Shown here: positions 23,006 to 34,163 of the stretch, one piece after another | Numbering within the stretch: the stretch's first letter is position 1 | Layout: every line of letters begins with the position of its first letter | NCBI GenBank assembly: GCA_015501595.1 | Contig: JADNRX010000232.1 | Span: 1 to 64,000 of the forward strand | Source: Hymenopellis radicata | Taxonomy: Eukaryota > Basidiomycota > Agaricomycetes > Agaricales > Physalacriaceae | DNA: 64,000 nucleotides | Direction: 5' to 3' | Program-made: the position numbers and the translations under genes | The notes under the pieces: model-generated | Seen by the model: only the letters and a program-made list of their open reading frames with translations | Database searches by the model: none | What the model was told of the DNA's origin: nothing

Positions 23006-24669
23006 GGCGCCTTTCGATATAGTAAAAGAGGATAGGAGGCAAGTTATATACGATACCTGCATCTCGAGTCTGATCCAATATCGAATTCTATAACTGGATA
23101 CCTAGCTTGGATTCGTGGAGTCTCGTACTCACAGTACGATGTGACCAAAGACACCGCCATGCGCACCTGGAAAGTTGTACAACACTTGCCCCGGGCATTC
23201 CTATTCATCCATCAGCAAACCCGAGTCAGTGAGAAATGAACTCCTTGATCCTACGAAATAAGCAGGGAACGCGTCCGCCGTCCGCATTGTTACACTGGAG
23301 TTTCTGATCATCGAATTGGCAGAAGAGGAGCAAGGAATGCTGGACACACGATCTCGGAGATCGTCTGAAAGTAGGCGCCCGTTTTCCCCATCTTCAGCGT
23401 GCAGGCAACATTGAGATATGGGCGCAGTCCACCTATGGGGGCATTAGAACATGCCGCTTGAAGATCATCTTCAGCATGAGTCGACATCAATGTACAGTAG
23501 ACACGCTCTGATGTTGGACGCACGGTCATCGTCATCCCCGCGGCGTGTTAGGGAGCGGATTGACAACAAACTTACAAGTTCCCGAGTTGATGTTCTTCAA
23601 AAGTATTGTTGCACATGCTCGAGTCTCAGGCTCAGATGACCTATCGAAAACGAACCGAGGCATCATCGAAGACCGCACTTCGGGCACATATGCAGGGCCA
23701 GAACAGCGTAGCCTGGCTTCTTTCGGAGACCCGCTTAAGCAAAAATATTGTTTTTGAAGAATCCATAGATGTAAGGCCAATGAAACCATCAGAGAAACCA
23801 GCTGCCCGTGGAATCGATCAAGACTAAATACTTGTGATGAAGACGAGGCACGTACTGTTGAGCGTAATTGCTCATGCACAGATTCTGCACGACGATTATA
23901 GGTCTTCTGTCACAGTCCACCTGCCTTAGATGGCTTCTATCGCTCGGTAGTCCTAAAGGACCGCCTCCCCACCTTTATGGTCATCTGTGCCAGTACCCCA
24001 GGACACGGGTAAGTGCGGAGGAGTCGGCGGGGGTGGGTATCGATAACAGAACTACGGTTCGAGCGTGTCCAGGCAAACTACCTGCACAGCAATGCAAGGC
24101 CGAACGAATGTGACGATGCAGTCCAAAAGGTTGGACGGTGACCGGCCCGATTTTAATTGCCGGGGGCGCCGACAGCGCGTAACACGTGTCTGTCACCAAT
24201 TCAGAATGAGTTCGTTGAAGGACGCTTTTGGGTAAGACGCCAGGCTTTCGGACCACACGTATGCCCATTAACTGTATACATAATGAACCAGACTGATCGG
24301 TGTTCAGCATTCCGCCCTCTGAACAATCGTTCGCGGAGAGTAGAAGACAGCAGCTGCTTCTGATGGTCTTCTGTTGGGGCGATACACAATGCCGAGGTTT
24401 TGTGAGCTCATAGTGATATCACGGAAAGAACACGTCGTATGACACTGCCCGAGTTGACAAAGTTATGAAACAGATGGCGCAGGGCCTAGAGAGTTTCTCG
24501 GGAAACCTAGTGTGCTCATGGGAATGGTGGATGGAGAGGAAACGGGAACTACGATGGCATATTTGTCTAAGTAGTTGTAAATGCTAAACAACCACGGTCA
24601 TATCTATTGGTAGCAGGGACACATTGTGTGGAGAAATCTACGTCTACAGATCCCTATACATAGCCCTCC
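23006..24669. other. No confident gene
   Basis: A minus-strand open frame at 23308-23535 (75 codons, Cys-containing, coding-like) and another at 23532-23879 match no family I recognise. They could be exons of a small gene upstream of the membrane protein. Nothing is supported in 23.9-24.67 kb. Confidence 0.35.
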
Positions 24670-26095
24670 CTAAATCTCCAGACAGCTGGAAGTAAATGAA
24701 CGCTTGAGAGCCAGATCTGGGTGACTCATCAGATGATGCAGCTTAGACATGATGATACGCACATTGTACCAGTAGTACGAAACCTCGTCATCCGCTCGTG
24801 TGCGGAGCACAAGAAATCGAAGGCTCACTAATAGTGAGAGCCCAGCAAATGGCAGCCCAAAGCACAGCCCCAAGCACCACATGGGAACGAGAAGAGCCGC
24901 CCAACCCATCACGGCAATGAGAACACTGCAGCGGGATGCTACAGGATGGCGGATAGGAAATGTTCGTCGGTTATTCACCTTATCTCCTTCAACATCTTTG
25001 AAATCCTGAGTGTGTATGGTTGTCGCAACGACGCCAGAGCTGATATAGATGGCGCACAAGCTGACGTCGGTCAGTAGTGCACAATCAGCGCCTGAGCAAC
25101 CATAAGCAGTGCAATAGGCGGTGTAATCCGAAAACTTACCCGCAACCAAGGTAGCACCCCATTCAAATGAGGCAACACCTGCCGCGTTGACCAAATTCCG
25201 GGTGATCCAGTGGTGGGAGTGAGCACCGAACTCGTCGTAGATTACTGTAAGCAGCGAAATCGCAACACTCGCTCCAAGAACAGCCGGGCTATACCAATAT
25301 GATAACACAACGCATGCGGGTACGAGAAGCCATCGAAGGAATATCGCATTGTTTTGCGTTATAAGTTTCGCTGGCAAAGGCCGGTCGGGCTTGTTGTATC
25401 TGTCCTCTTCGATGCCTACGATCTGGTTTGACACGTCAAACTGTAGAAGGTGCATCCATGTCCAGAACACCACCCCAGGAATTCTTGAGATGTCACTCAA
25501 GGGTGCAGATGCAATAGCGAAACATGACTGTCGCAATGCGTGAGACACCACGAAAAGAGACGAATTTAGGGATGCATACCACTGGTATCAACATTGTCTT
25601 TATGTCCGACTTAGTGAAAAGGTAGAGGATCCTGAGAGTTCCCCCAAGGGCGGAAAATACCCTACGCGCATCAGCAGCAAGCGAAAACATGCAAATTTCT
25701 TCACTATAGCCGCAACAACAGTCGATTCTTATACCGATGGTTCATCTTCGCCTCATATCATAACATCAAGTATCATGGACTTGGCCTTAGGAACAAGAGA
25801 AGCCACAAATGATACCACCGCTGACGATGAGCCACACATAGATGTCAGATCCATATGAAGCCGTCGATTATATGGTCCAATGTGAGGTGGGGATTCATAG
25901 ATGCGAGGTGACTCACTCGTAAGTTCTGTACAAGCTAAAAGCGGCGGCGCTCAGTTCGACGAGGATGTGACCTGACAGCATCGCCGATCGGAAGGCGACT
26001 GGCCACATGCAAATGCGCTTCCATCTTTCATTAACCTGTGTGCATCCTTTGATCATCCATAAAAACCCGCGGATCGGATTGGTTCGCCTCTGCAT
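24670..26095 (-). CDS. UbiA-type aromatic prenyltransferase
   Basis: Integral-membrane enzyme that moves an isoprenoid diphosphate onto an aromatic acceptor. The long 3' exon holds NQIVGIEEDRYNKPDRPLP (first Asp-rich motif, N..GxxxDxxxD) and TQDFKDVEGDK (second motif), both Mg-diphosphate sites, plus several hydrophobic helices. An upstream exon encoding LYLFTKSDIKTMLIP splices at about 25580 to SCFAIASAPLSDISRIPG. Further 5' exons near 25.85 kb and 25.91-26.09 kb (MQRRTNPIRGFLWM) are less sure. The gene stands between an adenylate-forming reductase and a P450, a setting that suits a prenylated-aromatic pathway. No frame break seen in the main exon. A relic copy lies at 14.9-15.5 kb. Confidence 0.85.
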
Positions 26096-26968
26096 ACTAA
26101 GGAGTTACTAGCTTGAATTATTCTTCAAATTACTCACTCGGGATTTCGGGCTGAAGGTAATGTTCTTTCGGTGATATGAGCCCCCACAAGCTTTGCACTG
26201 TGCAGTGCCTCGATAGAAGACCACTATCAGAAGCCATCTTCTACTCTCCAGAATCAGTTATTAAGCGTTGAACGTTGAACACCGATCAGGTCGGTTGATA
26301 TACAGCTCACCTTCGATGAGAATTCATTCTGAATCGAATCGTAAAGCGAGACAGATCAGTATCCTCCATTGAGCTACTTCGATGTGGCCGGATGAGGGCT
26401 ATCCTTCCACCACCACCGAGGGATGGTGGAAGGTGGTGGTTAGTCGTATTTGCAAAAACTCTCGATCGACAGAAACTCGTGACTCGATCGAGCACGTGAC
26501 GGGTTTGGTGTGTTCCCGACCATCATAGCTCATGTATTACCTCCCTCATAGCTCATAGCTCATAGCTCATCAGTCCCTTTGGTCTCTGTTACTCCTGTGG
26601 CCATCCCTACAACTGTAAAATTTCTCCTCATTTAGAGAGCAAGTTGACGGGTGGAACCATAGAGCACTGCATTGATCTCACCGCAATGCAAGTATACTTG
26701 CCGTAATGTTGCCTTTCAACAGGTGCGTCTGACGGTCCACTTACGCACTGGGAAGCGAACCTCCCGTGTATCAACTTCTCGTAACCCTGGCATTGGTTTG
26801 GCACCCTATCCTACCTAATGATTTGATGTCAGTTCCTCTTTGATCTCTGTTGGCGTACCACTTAATGTTAACCCCATCGCGCATCTCTCCGTCAGTCCCC
26901 CATCTCCGATTTTAGATATAGCGGAGGGCTCCCATGACATTCGACTTGCCATCTTTCATTCCAACACC
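26096..26968. other. Divergent intergenic region with small repeats
   Basis: Lies between the divergently transcribed UbiA and P450 genes and so should hold both promoters. Contains a hairpin with a 10-bp stem (CCTTCCACCA near 26403 with TGGTGGAAGG near 26423) and about four tandem copies of CATAGCT/AGCTCAT near 26545-26570. No gene is seen. Confidence 0.5.
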
Positions 26969-29283
26969 ATGATGCTCTCAACAGGATACGCAATTTTCGC
27001 CAGCACCGTGCTCCTAGCGCTCTTCAAACTCCTTCGCATTGGACGAAGGAAAGCTTCGCTCCCCCGGGTCTGTCCCCCAAGTGCCATGATTTGCATTCTT
27101 ACTGACGGACAGCTGATAGGACCACCGACCATCCCGCTTCTCGGAAATCTTCATGTCTTTCCGACAATTAAGAATATGCATTTAAGGTACTGACGCGGAA
27201 TCAGATTCTAGGCCTTGCTACGTTCTGACGAGCATTCTGTACTAGATTCTTTGAATTGGCTACGCAATACGGAGATATCATGTCGGTTAGTCAACATGAC
27301 ATTTGCTAGTCCACAATCTCGTCACCTTTTTCAGCTCCAAGCATCATCGCAGACAGTGATAATTCTGTCGAGCGCTACTGCTGTGAAGGAAATCGTAGAT
27401 AAAACAGGCTGGGCAGCAAGTTCTCGCCCCCCGAGCCACATACCGCACTTGATTGCGGGTCCGGAGCATTTGATCTTCGCGTGTGACAGCGAGTGATCAT
27501 TTCGTTTCGGTGTCCCGTGTCGCTGACAATCTCTTCCAGCACCCAATCTCCGAGTCACTCGGAAGGCTATATCGACGTACCTCTCGAAGCAACATGCGTC
27601 CCGCAAGGCGCTACTGGCCGTGGAGAGCGCTCAGCTCCTCCATGACCTTATGGAAAATCCACGGGTACGTCTTAATGCTCCCAATAACGCTGGCCATTGG
27701 CATCAGTATACTTACAGTCTCTAAGGAAATCAATGCATGCGCCAGACGGTACGCGTATTCTATCATGAAGGTAACGTTTGAATTGGCCCTCGGGTTGCAA
27801 TCGTTGTTGAACTCGATTTTAGACTCTGGCGTACGGTCAACGAGTCCCCTTCCATGATTCCCATGAAGTCATTGACTTCTTTCAAGTGCGTTCTCCGCCT
27901 TATATCCAATCCGCTCACATCTGTCCCTGCAGAAATTCGACGCGATGATACATATGTCGTCACCTGGACCAATGGATCTAATACCCGTCCTCAAGTATCT
28001 TCCCTCATTCCTCGCTCCTTGGAAGGCGGCTTGCTGTGAAATAAACACTCATCGTGTGGAACTTTGTTCTAAATGGTCGAACCAGGTGAAAGTGCGCTCG
28101 GAGAAACGCACCCATGGTGAAGACGAGGATTGTTTCATGGACTGGATACATCGCACACAGCCTCAGTTGAATGAAGACCTTGTTTCGTGAGTGGTGTTCC
28201 GATATTTCGATGCATGCACTTGTGTGACTGTACTTAGGACGATGTCCCTATCGGTTCTCGATGGCGGTTCTGACACAACCAGTGCTTTTCTTTCGACCGT
28301 TATCCTCGCGCTCGCATCAAATCCCGAGCATCAAAAACGCGCCTTCGAAGAGATAGACTCCATCCTCGGAAGCCGGATGCCGCAGATATATGATATGGAG
28401 AAGTTGCCTTTCGTCAAGGCGCTTCTTAAAGAGATTCACAGGTTAAGACCGACAGCGTCAATGGGATTGCCGCATGCTGTCACTCAGGATCTATGCGTGC
28501 GTCAACGGTTATACATGGTCAATACTAATGTGCGACCTGGCCTGCTGTAGTACAAGGGATATGTCATTCCGAAGGGCGCTACGATCCTCGTTAATATCTG
28601 TGAGTCCTGTATGAGCATGCTTCATCGTTGGTCGGTCATAATCAGTCGTTCAGACGCTATCACAAACGATCCCCACGTGTTCGAAAACCCACAGGAGTTT
28701 AGCCCGGAGCGATTCATGTGCTCTGAGTTCGGCACAATCCCAGGAAAAGACGAGAATTTCCGGGATAACTTTGCCTTTGGAACTGGTCGGGTAACTACCG
28801 TTTCTGGGATTACCGACAACGTCAGACTGACCTTCTTTCAAGAGGATATGCCCTGGGCAATGGGTCGCAAGCCGTGCTGTGGTAAGGAATATGTATTGTC
28901 ATCATAAGGGTGCTCATGGGCAATTCGCAGGAGTTAGCAATGATGCGGTTAATCTGGGCCCTCGAGTTCACTGACGCCGTAGACTCGAAGACTCGAAGAT
29001 CTATACCGCCGGGGCTTGGTGCCGATACGTTCAATTATGTGAATATTTGTACTGATAGGTTAATATTCAAGTACTCACTATTTCGAAGGAGCTGGTAGTC
29101 ACCCCTCGTCCCTTCGAGTGTAACATAACACCCAGACGTGACCGTGCGCACCTCATACGAGACAACTTCGCCGTGGCCTTATCCGAATCGGATAAATTTG
29201 AGGAAGAACTGTCGGAAGATGATGCACGCAGGATGCGTCAGTTGAAGGAAAGACTGATCAACGATGGTCGAGAAAAATGTTAG
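26969..29283 (+). CDS. Cytochrome P450 monooxygenase, second copy (frame breaks)
   Basis: Start at 26969 (MMLSTGYAIFASTVLL) gives an N-terminal anchor. After a short intron comes GPPTIPLLGNLHVFP, later LDGGSDTTSAFLSTVILAL (canonical I-helix with the Asp-Thr pair), KEIHRLRP (ExxR), PHVFENPQEFSPERF, and NFAFGTGR spliced to RICPGQW, the haem-cysteine loop. The C-terminal part reads ELVVTPRPFECNITPRR and ends REKC with the stop at 29281-29283. The five-C run at 27061-27065 is one base short for the expected LPPGPP reading across the first intron, and a second irregularity lies near 29035-29065. About 500 residues if restored. It belongs to the P450 family usually grouped with mushroom secondary-metabolism CYPs. 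Confidence 0.82.
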
Positions 29284-29726
29284 ATTCAATCTAGTGTATA
29301 ACCTCTTGTGCACCCCAAGAGGTGTGATGCCAGCCCACAAAAAATGCGATACGTAAAGCCTCGTCTGAATCTCCGATCGGTGATTGTCACTGTGGGTGTG
29401 CGTTCCTTCGACACAGCGGTAAAACTTCTGAAAGGAGACGGCCATGTGTCAAGCGGTCTTGTTCCTTGATCGGTCGCCTTGTGACTCTGAGACTTCGCGC
29501 GGCTGGTTCTCAAGATCTCAAGGACCATCAGCTTCCTCCTTCATTCTTTCCTCATCCGGGACTTATGCAAGAGAAATCCTCGGGCTCATGCGAACAGTCA
29601 CACAGCCGGGCGCTTAGCTGCGGTACATGATCTGATTTACGGTAGGTGGTGTCTGTGACTATTGAAAAGCGTAATGGGAGTCTAAAGGACTCGATTTCTA
29701 CCTTGCTCTACATCAACTGCTTTGCT
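29284..29726. other. Intergenic; holds repeat copy 2
   Basis: Between P450 and GMC genes. 29321-29420 is the inverted partner of 6664-6776, and 29425-29525 loosely matches 15.69-15.83 kb. The first 45 bases after the P450 stop are also shared with 35386-35440. No gene. Confidence 0.5.
29321..29420. repeat. Dispersed repeat, copy 2 (inverted partner at 6664-6776)
   Basis: Opposite-strand match to 6664-6776; shared blocks include CAAAAAATGCGATACGTAAAG and GGGTGTGCGTTCCTTCGACA. It lies in the 3' flank of the P450 gene, so the copy at 6.7 kb may be a moved fragment of this flank. Confidence 0.6.
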
Positions 29727-32309
29727 ATGTCCGACATCTCGAATACCTTCGATTACATTTTCATCGGTGGAGGCACAGCGGGCCTTCCAACAGCCGCTCG
29801 CCTCGCAGAGCTCTTCCCTACGGTCTCAATCCTTGTCCTCGAAGCGGGGAAGAATGTTGCCTCCGATCCAAAAACTCGCATTCCTGGTCGGCGCATTTGT
29901 GTCCGTTTCCCGATCGGCCCTACGCTCACCCAAGTGTAGCGTCCTACCCCAAGAACTTGGGAAACCCGGAAGTCGACTGGGCCTTCTTCAGCACACTGCA
30001 AAGCCATGCTGGTGACAGGCCTGTGTATCTTCCTAGGTAGGTGTGCATTACTCACTTGCCCGACATAATGTCTGACTCTCGACAGTGGCAAGTCCCTCGG
30101 TGGCACGAGCAATGTTTGTACCCCGTCAGAGATACTTCTAAAACTAACTTACGTTCCGATAACAGCTCAACCTCATGCAGGTCAATCGGTGCGTTGTCAT
30201 TTTTCACTTTTCCGGGTCTCGGGTTTCACCATCTGTTGGTAGCGCCAACATCGAGGAGTATAACAGTGCGTAAATTGTTGGCGCCTGAATTTGTTGTCTA
30301 AATCATCGGCAAATAGCCTTCGCGAACTTTGGTATCAACGGCTGGGGCTGGAAAGACCTGCTGCCCTATTTCAAGAAGGTATGGAACTTGTCCACCTACA
30401 CATAATGACTGGCTAAAGTTTCGTAGTACGAGAACCTCACAGCCTCTCGAAAGTCGCAGGATCAAGCGCACGTCACTGTTAATTCCTCCGTACATGGTAC
30501 AGACGGTCCCGTGGACGTAACTTATCCTATCGAGATCGCTCCGGCCCAGGACTACTTTTTCGAGGCTATGAACGAGTTGGGCGTTCCATTCAACCCGGAC
30601 TCCGTGAGCTTACCCCTGTACATTTGTATCTGAGACTAATGATGTGTTAGTCAAGCGGAAACAATCGTGGCGTCTGGACAAGTACCTGTGCTATTGATCC
30701 TACCACGGCCACCCGCGTGTCTGCAGACACGGTAAGGATGCGTTCTTGAGCGGCTATTGAAAAATCCAACATCTCGAGTAGGCGTATTTGAAGCTGAACA
30801 GCTCAAACTTGCACATCGTTACCGAAGCTCGTGTCAGTCGTATCTTGTTCAAAACTTCGCCGAAGGGTGAGGCAGTCGCGGATGAAGTCGAATTCATACA
30901 AGACGGAAAAGCGGTCATAGCGAAGGCGACCAAGGAGGTCATCTTGTCTGCAGGTCAGTCCGCTGCCTTGTAACACTATGCCTAGCTTACTCGTCAATTG
31001 CAGGCGCCTATCAGACTCCTCAAATTTTGGAACTCTCAGGTCAGCAGCCGTTTCCCTCAGCTATCTCATGTCACTCAACGTCGTCAGGCATTGGAGATCC
31101 TGCGATCCTCGCCAAATACGGAATTTCCAGTGTTGTTGACTTGCCTACCGTCGGGACGAATTTACGTGAGTGAACTATTGTCTTTGTTGATCTCATTCGA
31201 TTAACGCTCTTCGCATAGAGGTATGCCATCACCATTCGAATCGACTCGTCAGCAAGCTGAGATGAATTCAAGGAACACATCTACGTCACCACGACCTTTG
31301 AGCTCAAATCGTCGTACACGTCTTGGGATGTGTTGCGCGATCCCGTTGTTGCCGCTGCCGAATTACAGAAATAGTATGTACCGCCTGACTGTGTGTTACG
31401 CCGTGTGCATGCTAACTCGTCACAGTGAAACGAACAAGACGGGCAAACTAACCACCGTTCCCTTTGCTTTCGCCTTCATCTCGCCTGATAAGCTTTGGAA
31501 CCAGCAAGAAGTCTCAGATATCAAGAAGAAACTCGGGAGTTCTGGCAGTGAAACGCCCTTCACGCCTAAGATGAGCGACATACAACAGGATTGGCTGTCC
31601 AGCGTGCCCTTCTTGGAGTGAGTTGGTTGTTTTTGTTCATCGGCAGTTATAAATACCGGCAGGTTACTCTGGTTTGCGGGCTTCATGCCTTCCAATGTGA
31701 AGGCGGAGCCCGACGCCGGCAAAAGCTATTACTCTCTTGCGGCCTGTCTGCAGCATCCGCTCTCCCAAGGAACTGTTCACATCCAGTCCGCCAACGTGAC
31801 GGAGAATCCTGTAATTGACCCTCAGTTCTTCGCCAAGGATTTGGACATGGATATCATCCTCGATGGAATCAAGTACTGTCGCAAAGTTGCCGAGACCAAG
31901 GCGCTGGCTGAGATCACTGTCAGCGAAGTGGCTCCTGGCGTTAACATTCAGTCAAACCTGACCTTAGAGAATATGCGAAGAGCAACTTTAGCCCAGTGTT
32001 CCATCCCATTGGGACGGCCGCGATGCTCCCCAAGGAACTCGGAGGAGTCGTTGACACGCACCTTCGCGTATATGGGACAGTCAATCTGCGCGTGGTGCGT
32101 TGCCGTTGCCTGTAGAGGGGGTTGACATTGCCTCACTCACTGTATCAGGTCGATGCGTCTATTCTCCCTTTGCATTTCACTGCACATCCCATGGCAACGT
32201 TGTATGCGATAGCAGAGAAGGTATGTCAGCTGTTCAGAATGCTGGCACTGCACGAATCCCAACGCTTCTTTAGGCGGCCGAGATGATTGCAAAGGCGGCG
32301 TGTGATTGA
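29727..32309 (+). CDS. GMC oxidoreductase (one frame break near the 3' end)
   Basis: FAD-dependent alcohol/aryl-alcohol or sugar oxidase family. The start at 29727 gives MSDISNTFDYIFIGGGTAGL (FAD-binding GxGxxG) and VLEAG. The second signature is YLPSGKSLGGTSN. Later come GWGWKDLLPYFKK, VSADTAYLKL, ATKEVILSAGAYQTPQILELSGIG (GMC motif 2) and, near the end, HPIGTAAMLPKELGG, VVDASILPLHFTAHPMATLYAIAEKAAEMI, stop at 32307-32309. Several introns, including one skipping from cctG to CGtcctac near 29895. The frame slips by one base near 31968-31973: without correction the active-site histidine segment is read out of frame. A signal peptide is not evident, so it may be intracellular. The gene lies next to a P450 and close to a UbiA gene, suggesting a role in tailoring. 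Confidence 0.85.
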
Positions 32310-32448
32310 ATGATACTTTGTAGATATGGGTGTCTAAATGTGAAGAGCTGCGTGTCGACAGGGAAACTGCACTTGGTTTGTACTGTTCTCTCAGCCAGAA
32401 GCATGCACCCCCGCATGGGCATTCGCGATGCGAGACCGTTTTGTACTC

Positions 32449-32499
32449 GTGGAGCATCGAATCCTAATCTGTCGCTGTAACCACTTGGCTATAGCGCCC
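32449..32499 (-). pseudogene. tRNA-like relic
   Basis: Read on the minus strand from 32499, the text begins GGGCGCTATAGCCAAGTGG, i.e. an acceptor-like start and a good D-arm/A-box (TAGCCAAGTGGTTA). About 20 bases later comes GGATTCGATGCTCC, resembling a T-arm/B-box. There is no room for an anticodon arm and no matching 3' acceptor strand, so this cannot be a working tRNA. It may be a deleted tRNA gene or the head of a tRNA-derived SINE. Confidence 0.35.
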
Positions 32500-32561
32500 T
32501 GAGACTCTTCCGTCGAATCCATAGTACTGAGCGTAGACCGCGGCGGAAAGGCCAGTCCTCG

Positions 32562-32598
32562 GCCCTCGAGTTCACTGTAGACTCGAAGACTCAGAAAT
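32562..32598 (+). pseudogene. Duplicated P450 tail, left part
   Basis: GGCCCTCGAGTTCACTG and the following GACTCGAAGACTC match 28957-28995 of the P450 gene. The match continues at 35143 on the far side of the LTR element, which shows that the element inserted into this copy. Confidence 0.75.
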
Positions 32599-32928
32599 TG
32601 TTAGGATTTGCTGGAGGTAATCGTCGGGTCTGGGGAGTGTTGGAGGAGACCCGACACGGACGTTCTTTATTACCATATATGGACATGGACTCCTTTCTGT
32701 TTCGTATTTAAGCCTTTCGATCGTCTCATGTCTCCTCAGTCGTTTCTGCTCTCGCGTGCGACTGAGGTGAGCCAATACCCTTTCGTTTACCATCTTACAT
32801 ACTTACAGGCACTTCCCAGTGCTTACCGATACCATCTTCTTCCTTTAGGTTTGTTACCCGACTTCCAATATAGTCGTTTCTGCTCTCGCGTGCGACTGAG
32901 TGCTTACCGATACCATCTTCTTCCTTTA
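32599..32928 (+). repeat. 5' LTR
   Basis: 330 bp beginning TGTTAGGATTTGC and ending CTTCTTCCTTTA. Within it AGTCGTTTCTGCTCTCGCGTG and GTGCTTACCGATACCATC each occur twice, so the LTR has an internal duplication. A TATTTAAG box near 32705 fits a promoter. Confidence 0.88.
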
Positions 32929-33197
32929 GGTTATGGGCCCCGAAAGCGCTTAGATCTCACAGACGACTCGCATTCATTCATTATCCATCCATTACCCGCC
33001 TCTCCAACTGATATTCCCGTTGTCTTCACCACTATCAACTCCTATCAAGCCATTCACACCGTACCACCTTATCACGTTCAAATCGTACCGCTACTACAAC
33101 ACCCCACGTTCAAATCGTCACTCATTCCACGTTCAAATCGTATCCTACGTTCAAATCGTATCCCACCGTTCATTCCACATACTATCACTATCTCACC

Positions 33198-34163
33198 ATG
33201 GCCCACCAACAAATCCAGACATCGACTCTCACTGAACGCCTTATGCTCCGCACAGACAAGACGAACTATGCATCGTTCAAGATTCATATCGAGGAGTACA
33301 TTGCAGGAAAGGGTATTTCCGGGTATCTCGACGCATCTATTCAGCAACCCCCTATTGTCACTGTCAGTGCGGGCGCTCCGATCCCTGCACCGACGCCTGT
33401 GTACTCCACCACCCCTTCCCGTGACGAATGGAACTATCGCAATGGTGTCGCGAAGTCTATCATCATCACGAACATTGTCGATCCCATCGCTATTGGGCTC
33501 CAGCGAGACGGCACCGCGGCTGAGGTCTGGGTACGGCTAGAGAAGATCTGCCTTCCTAAGAGTGACGCCGCACTCTCGCTTGCCGAGGAACAGTTCAACA
33601 ATGCGAAGTTTACCGGTACCTCACGAGTCGAACTAGACGAGCACATTGCCGACCTTCACGCGAAAGCAGCCAGACTGCGATCGCTTGGAAAGATAGTCCC
33701 GGATAAGGACCTCAAGAACACTATTTCGCGTTCACTACCGAAGACACCCGAGTGGTTTGGCGTCAGTGGCAGTCTTTACGCCGCGCTTAGCAGCGAGGAT
33801 GTTATCGCGTTGATCCAGGCTCACGCAATACATATTGGTTTGCCTGAGGAGCCAGCGCTAGGACCCGCTGTCAATGCGAACGCGTACGCTGCTAGTGGAG
33901 GTGCTGCAAGACGTTCGTGCAGCAACCCAAATTGCAAGGCGCGTGACAGGTCAGGGCATTGGATCGCCGACTGCTATTGGCCGGGGGAGGAAAAGAAGGA
34001 CAATTTCCGGCCAATTTTGGTCGTCGAGAGCAGCCTCAGCCTCAGGCCAACCAGGTTATCTATCCCTCCACCATTCATCGCGTACTTGCCGCGCAAAGCG
34101 ATACCATCGAGAACGGGGAGATTATTGTCAACTTTATGGACGAGACGGAGGCTGAAGATGTAA
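33198..34163 (+). CDS. Retroelement Gag-like protein
   Basis: Start at 33198 (MAHQQIQTSTLTERLMLRTD) preceded by a tandem ACGTTCAAATCGTA minisatellite. NYASFKIHIEEYI and the following region match the Copia Gag/UBN2 type, and a zinc knuckle CSNPNC...GHWIADC sits near codon 240. After the knuckle the frame becomes implausible and the coding sense continues one frame over, from the five-G run at 33983-33987. A -1 slip or a lost G would explain it. Confidence 0.8.
   Translation: MAHQQIQTSTLTERLMLRTDKTNYASFKIHIEEYIAGKGISGYLDASIQQPPIVTVSAGAPIPAPTPVYSTTPSRDEWNYRNGVAKSIIITNIVDPIAIGLQRDGTAAEVWVRLEKICLPKSDAALSLAEEQFNNAKFTGTSRVELDEHIADLHAKAARLRSLGKIVPDKDLKNTISRSLPKTPEWFGVSGSLYAALSSEDVIALIQAHAIHIGLPEEPALGPAVNANAYAASGGAARRSCSNPNCKARDRSGHWIADCYWPGEEKKDNFRPILVVESSLSLRPTRLSIPPPFIAYLPRKAIPSRTGRLLSTLWTRRRLKM

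Noticed and set aside
33198..34163. Gag-like frame considered as a host gene
   Set aside because: It lies between identical LTRs with a target duplication and has a Gag zinc knuckle, so it belongs to the retroelement.
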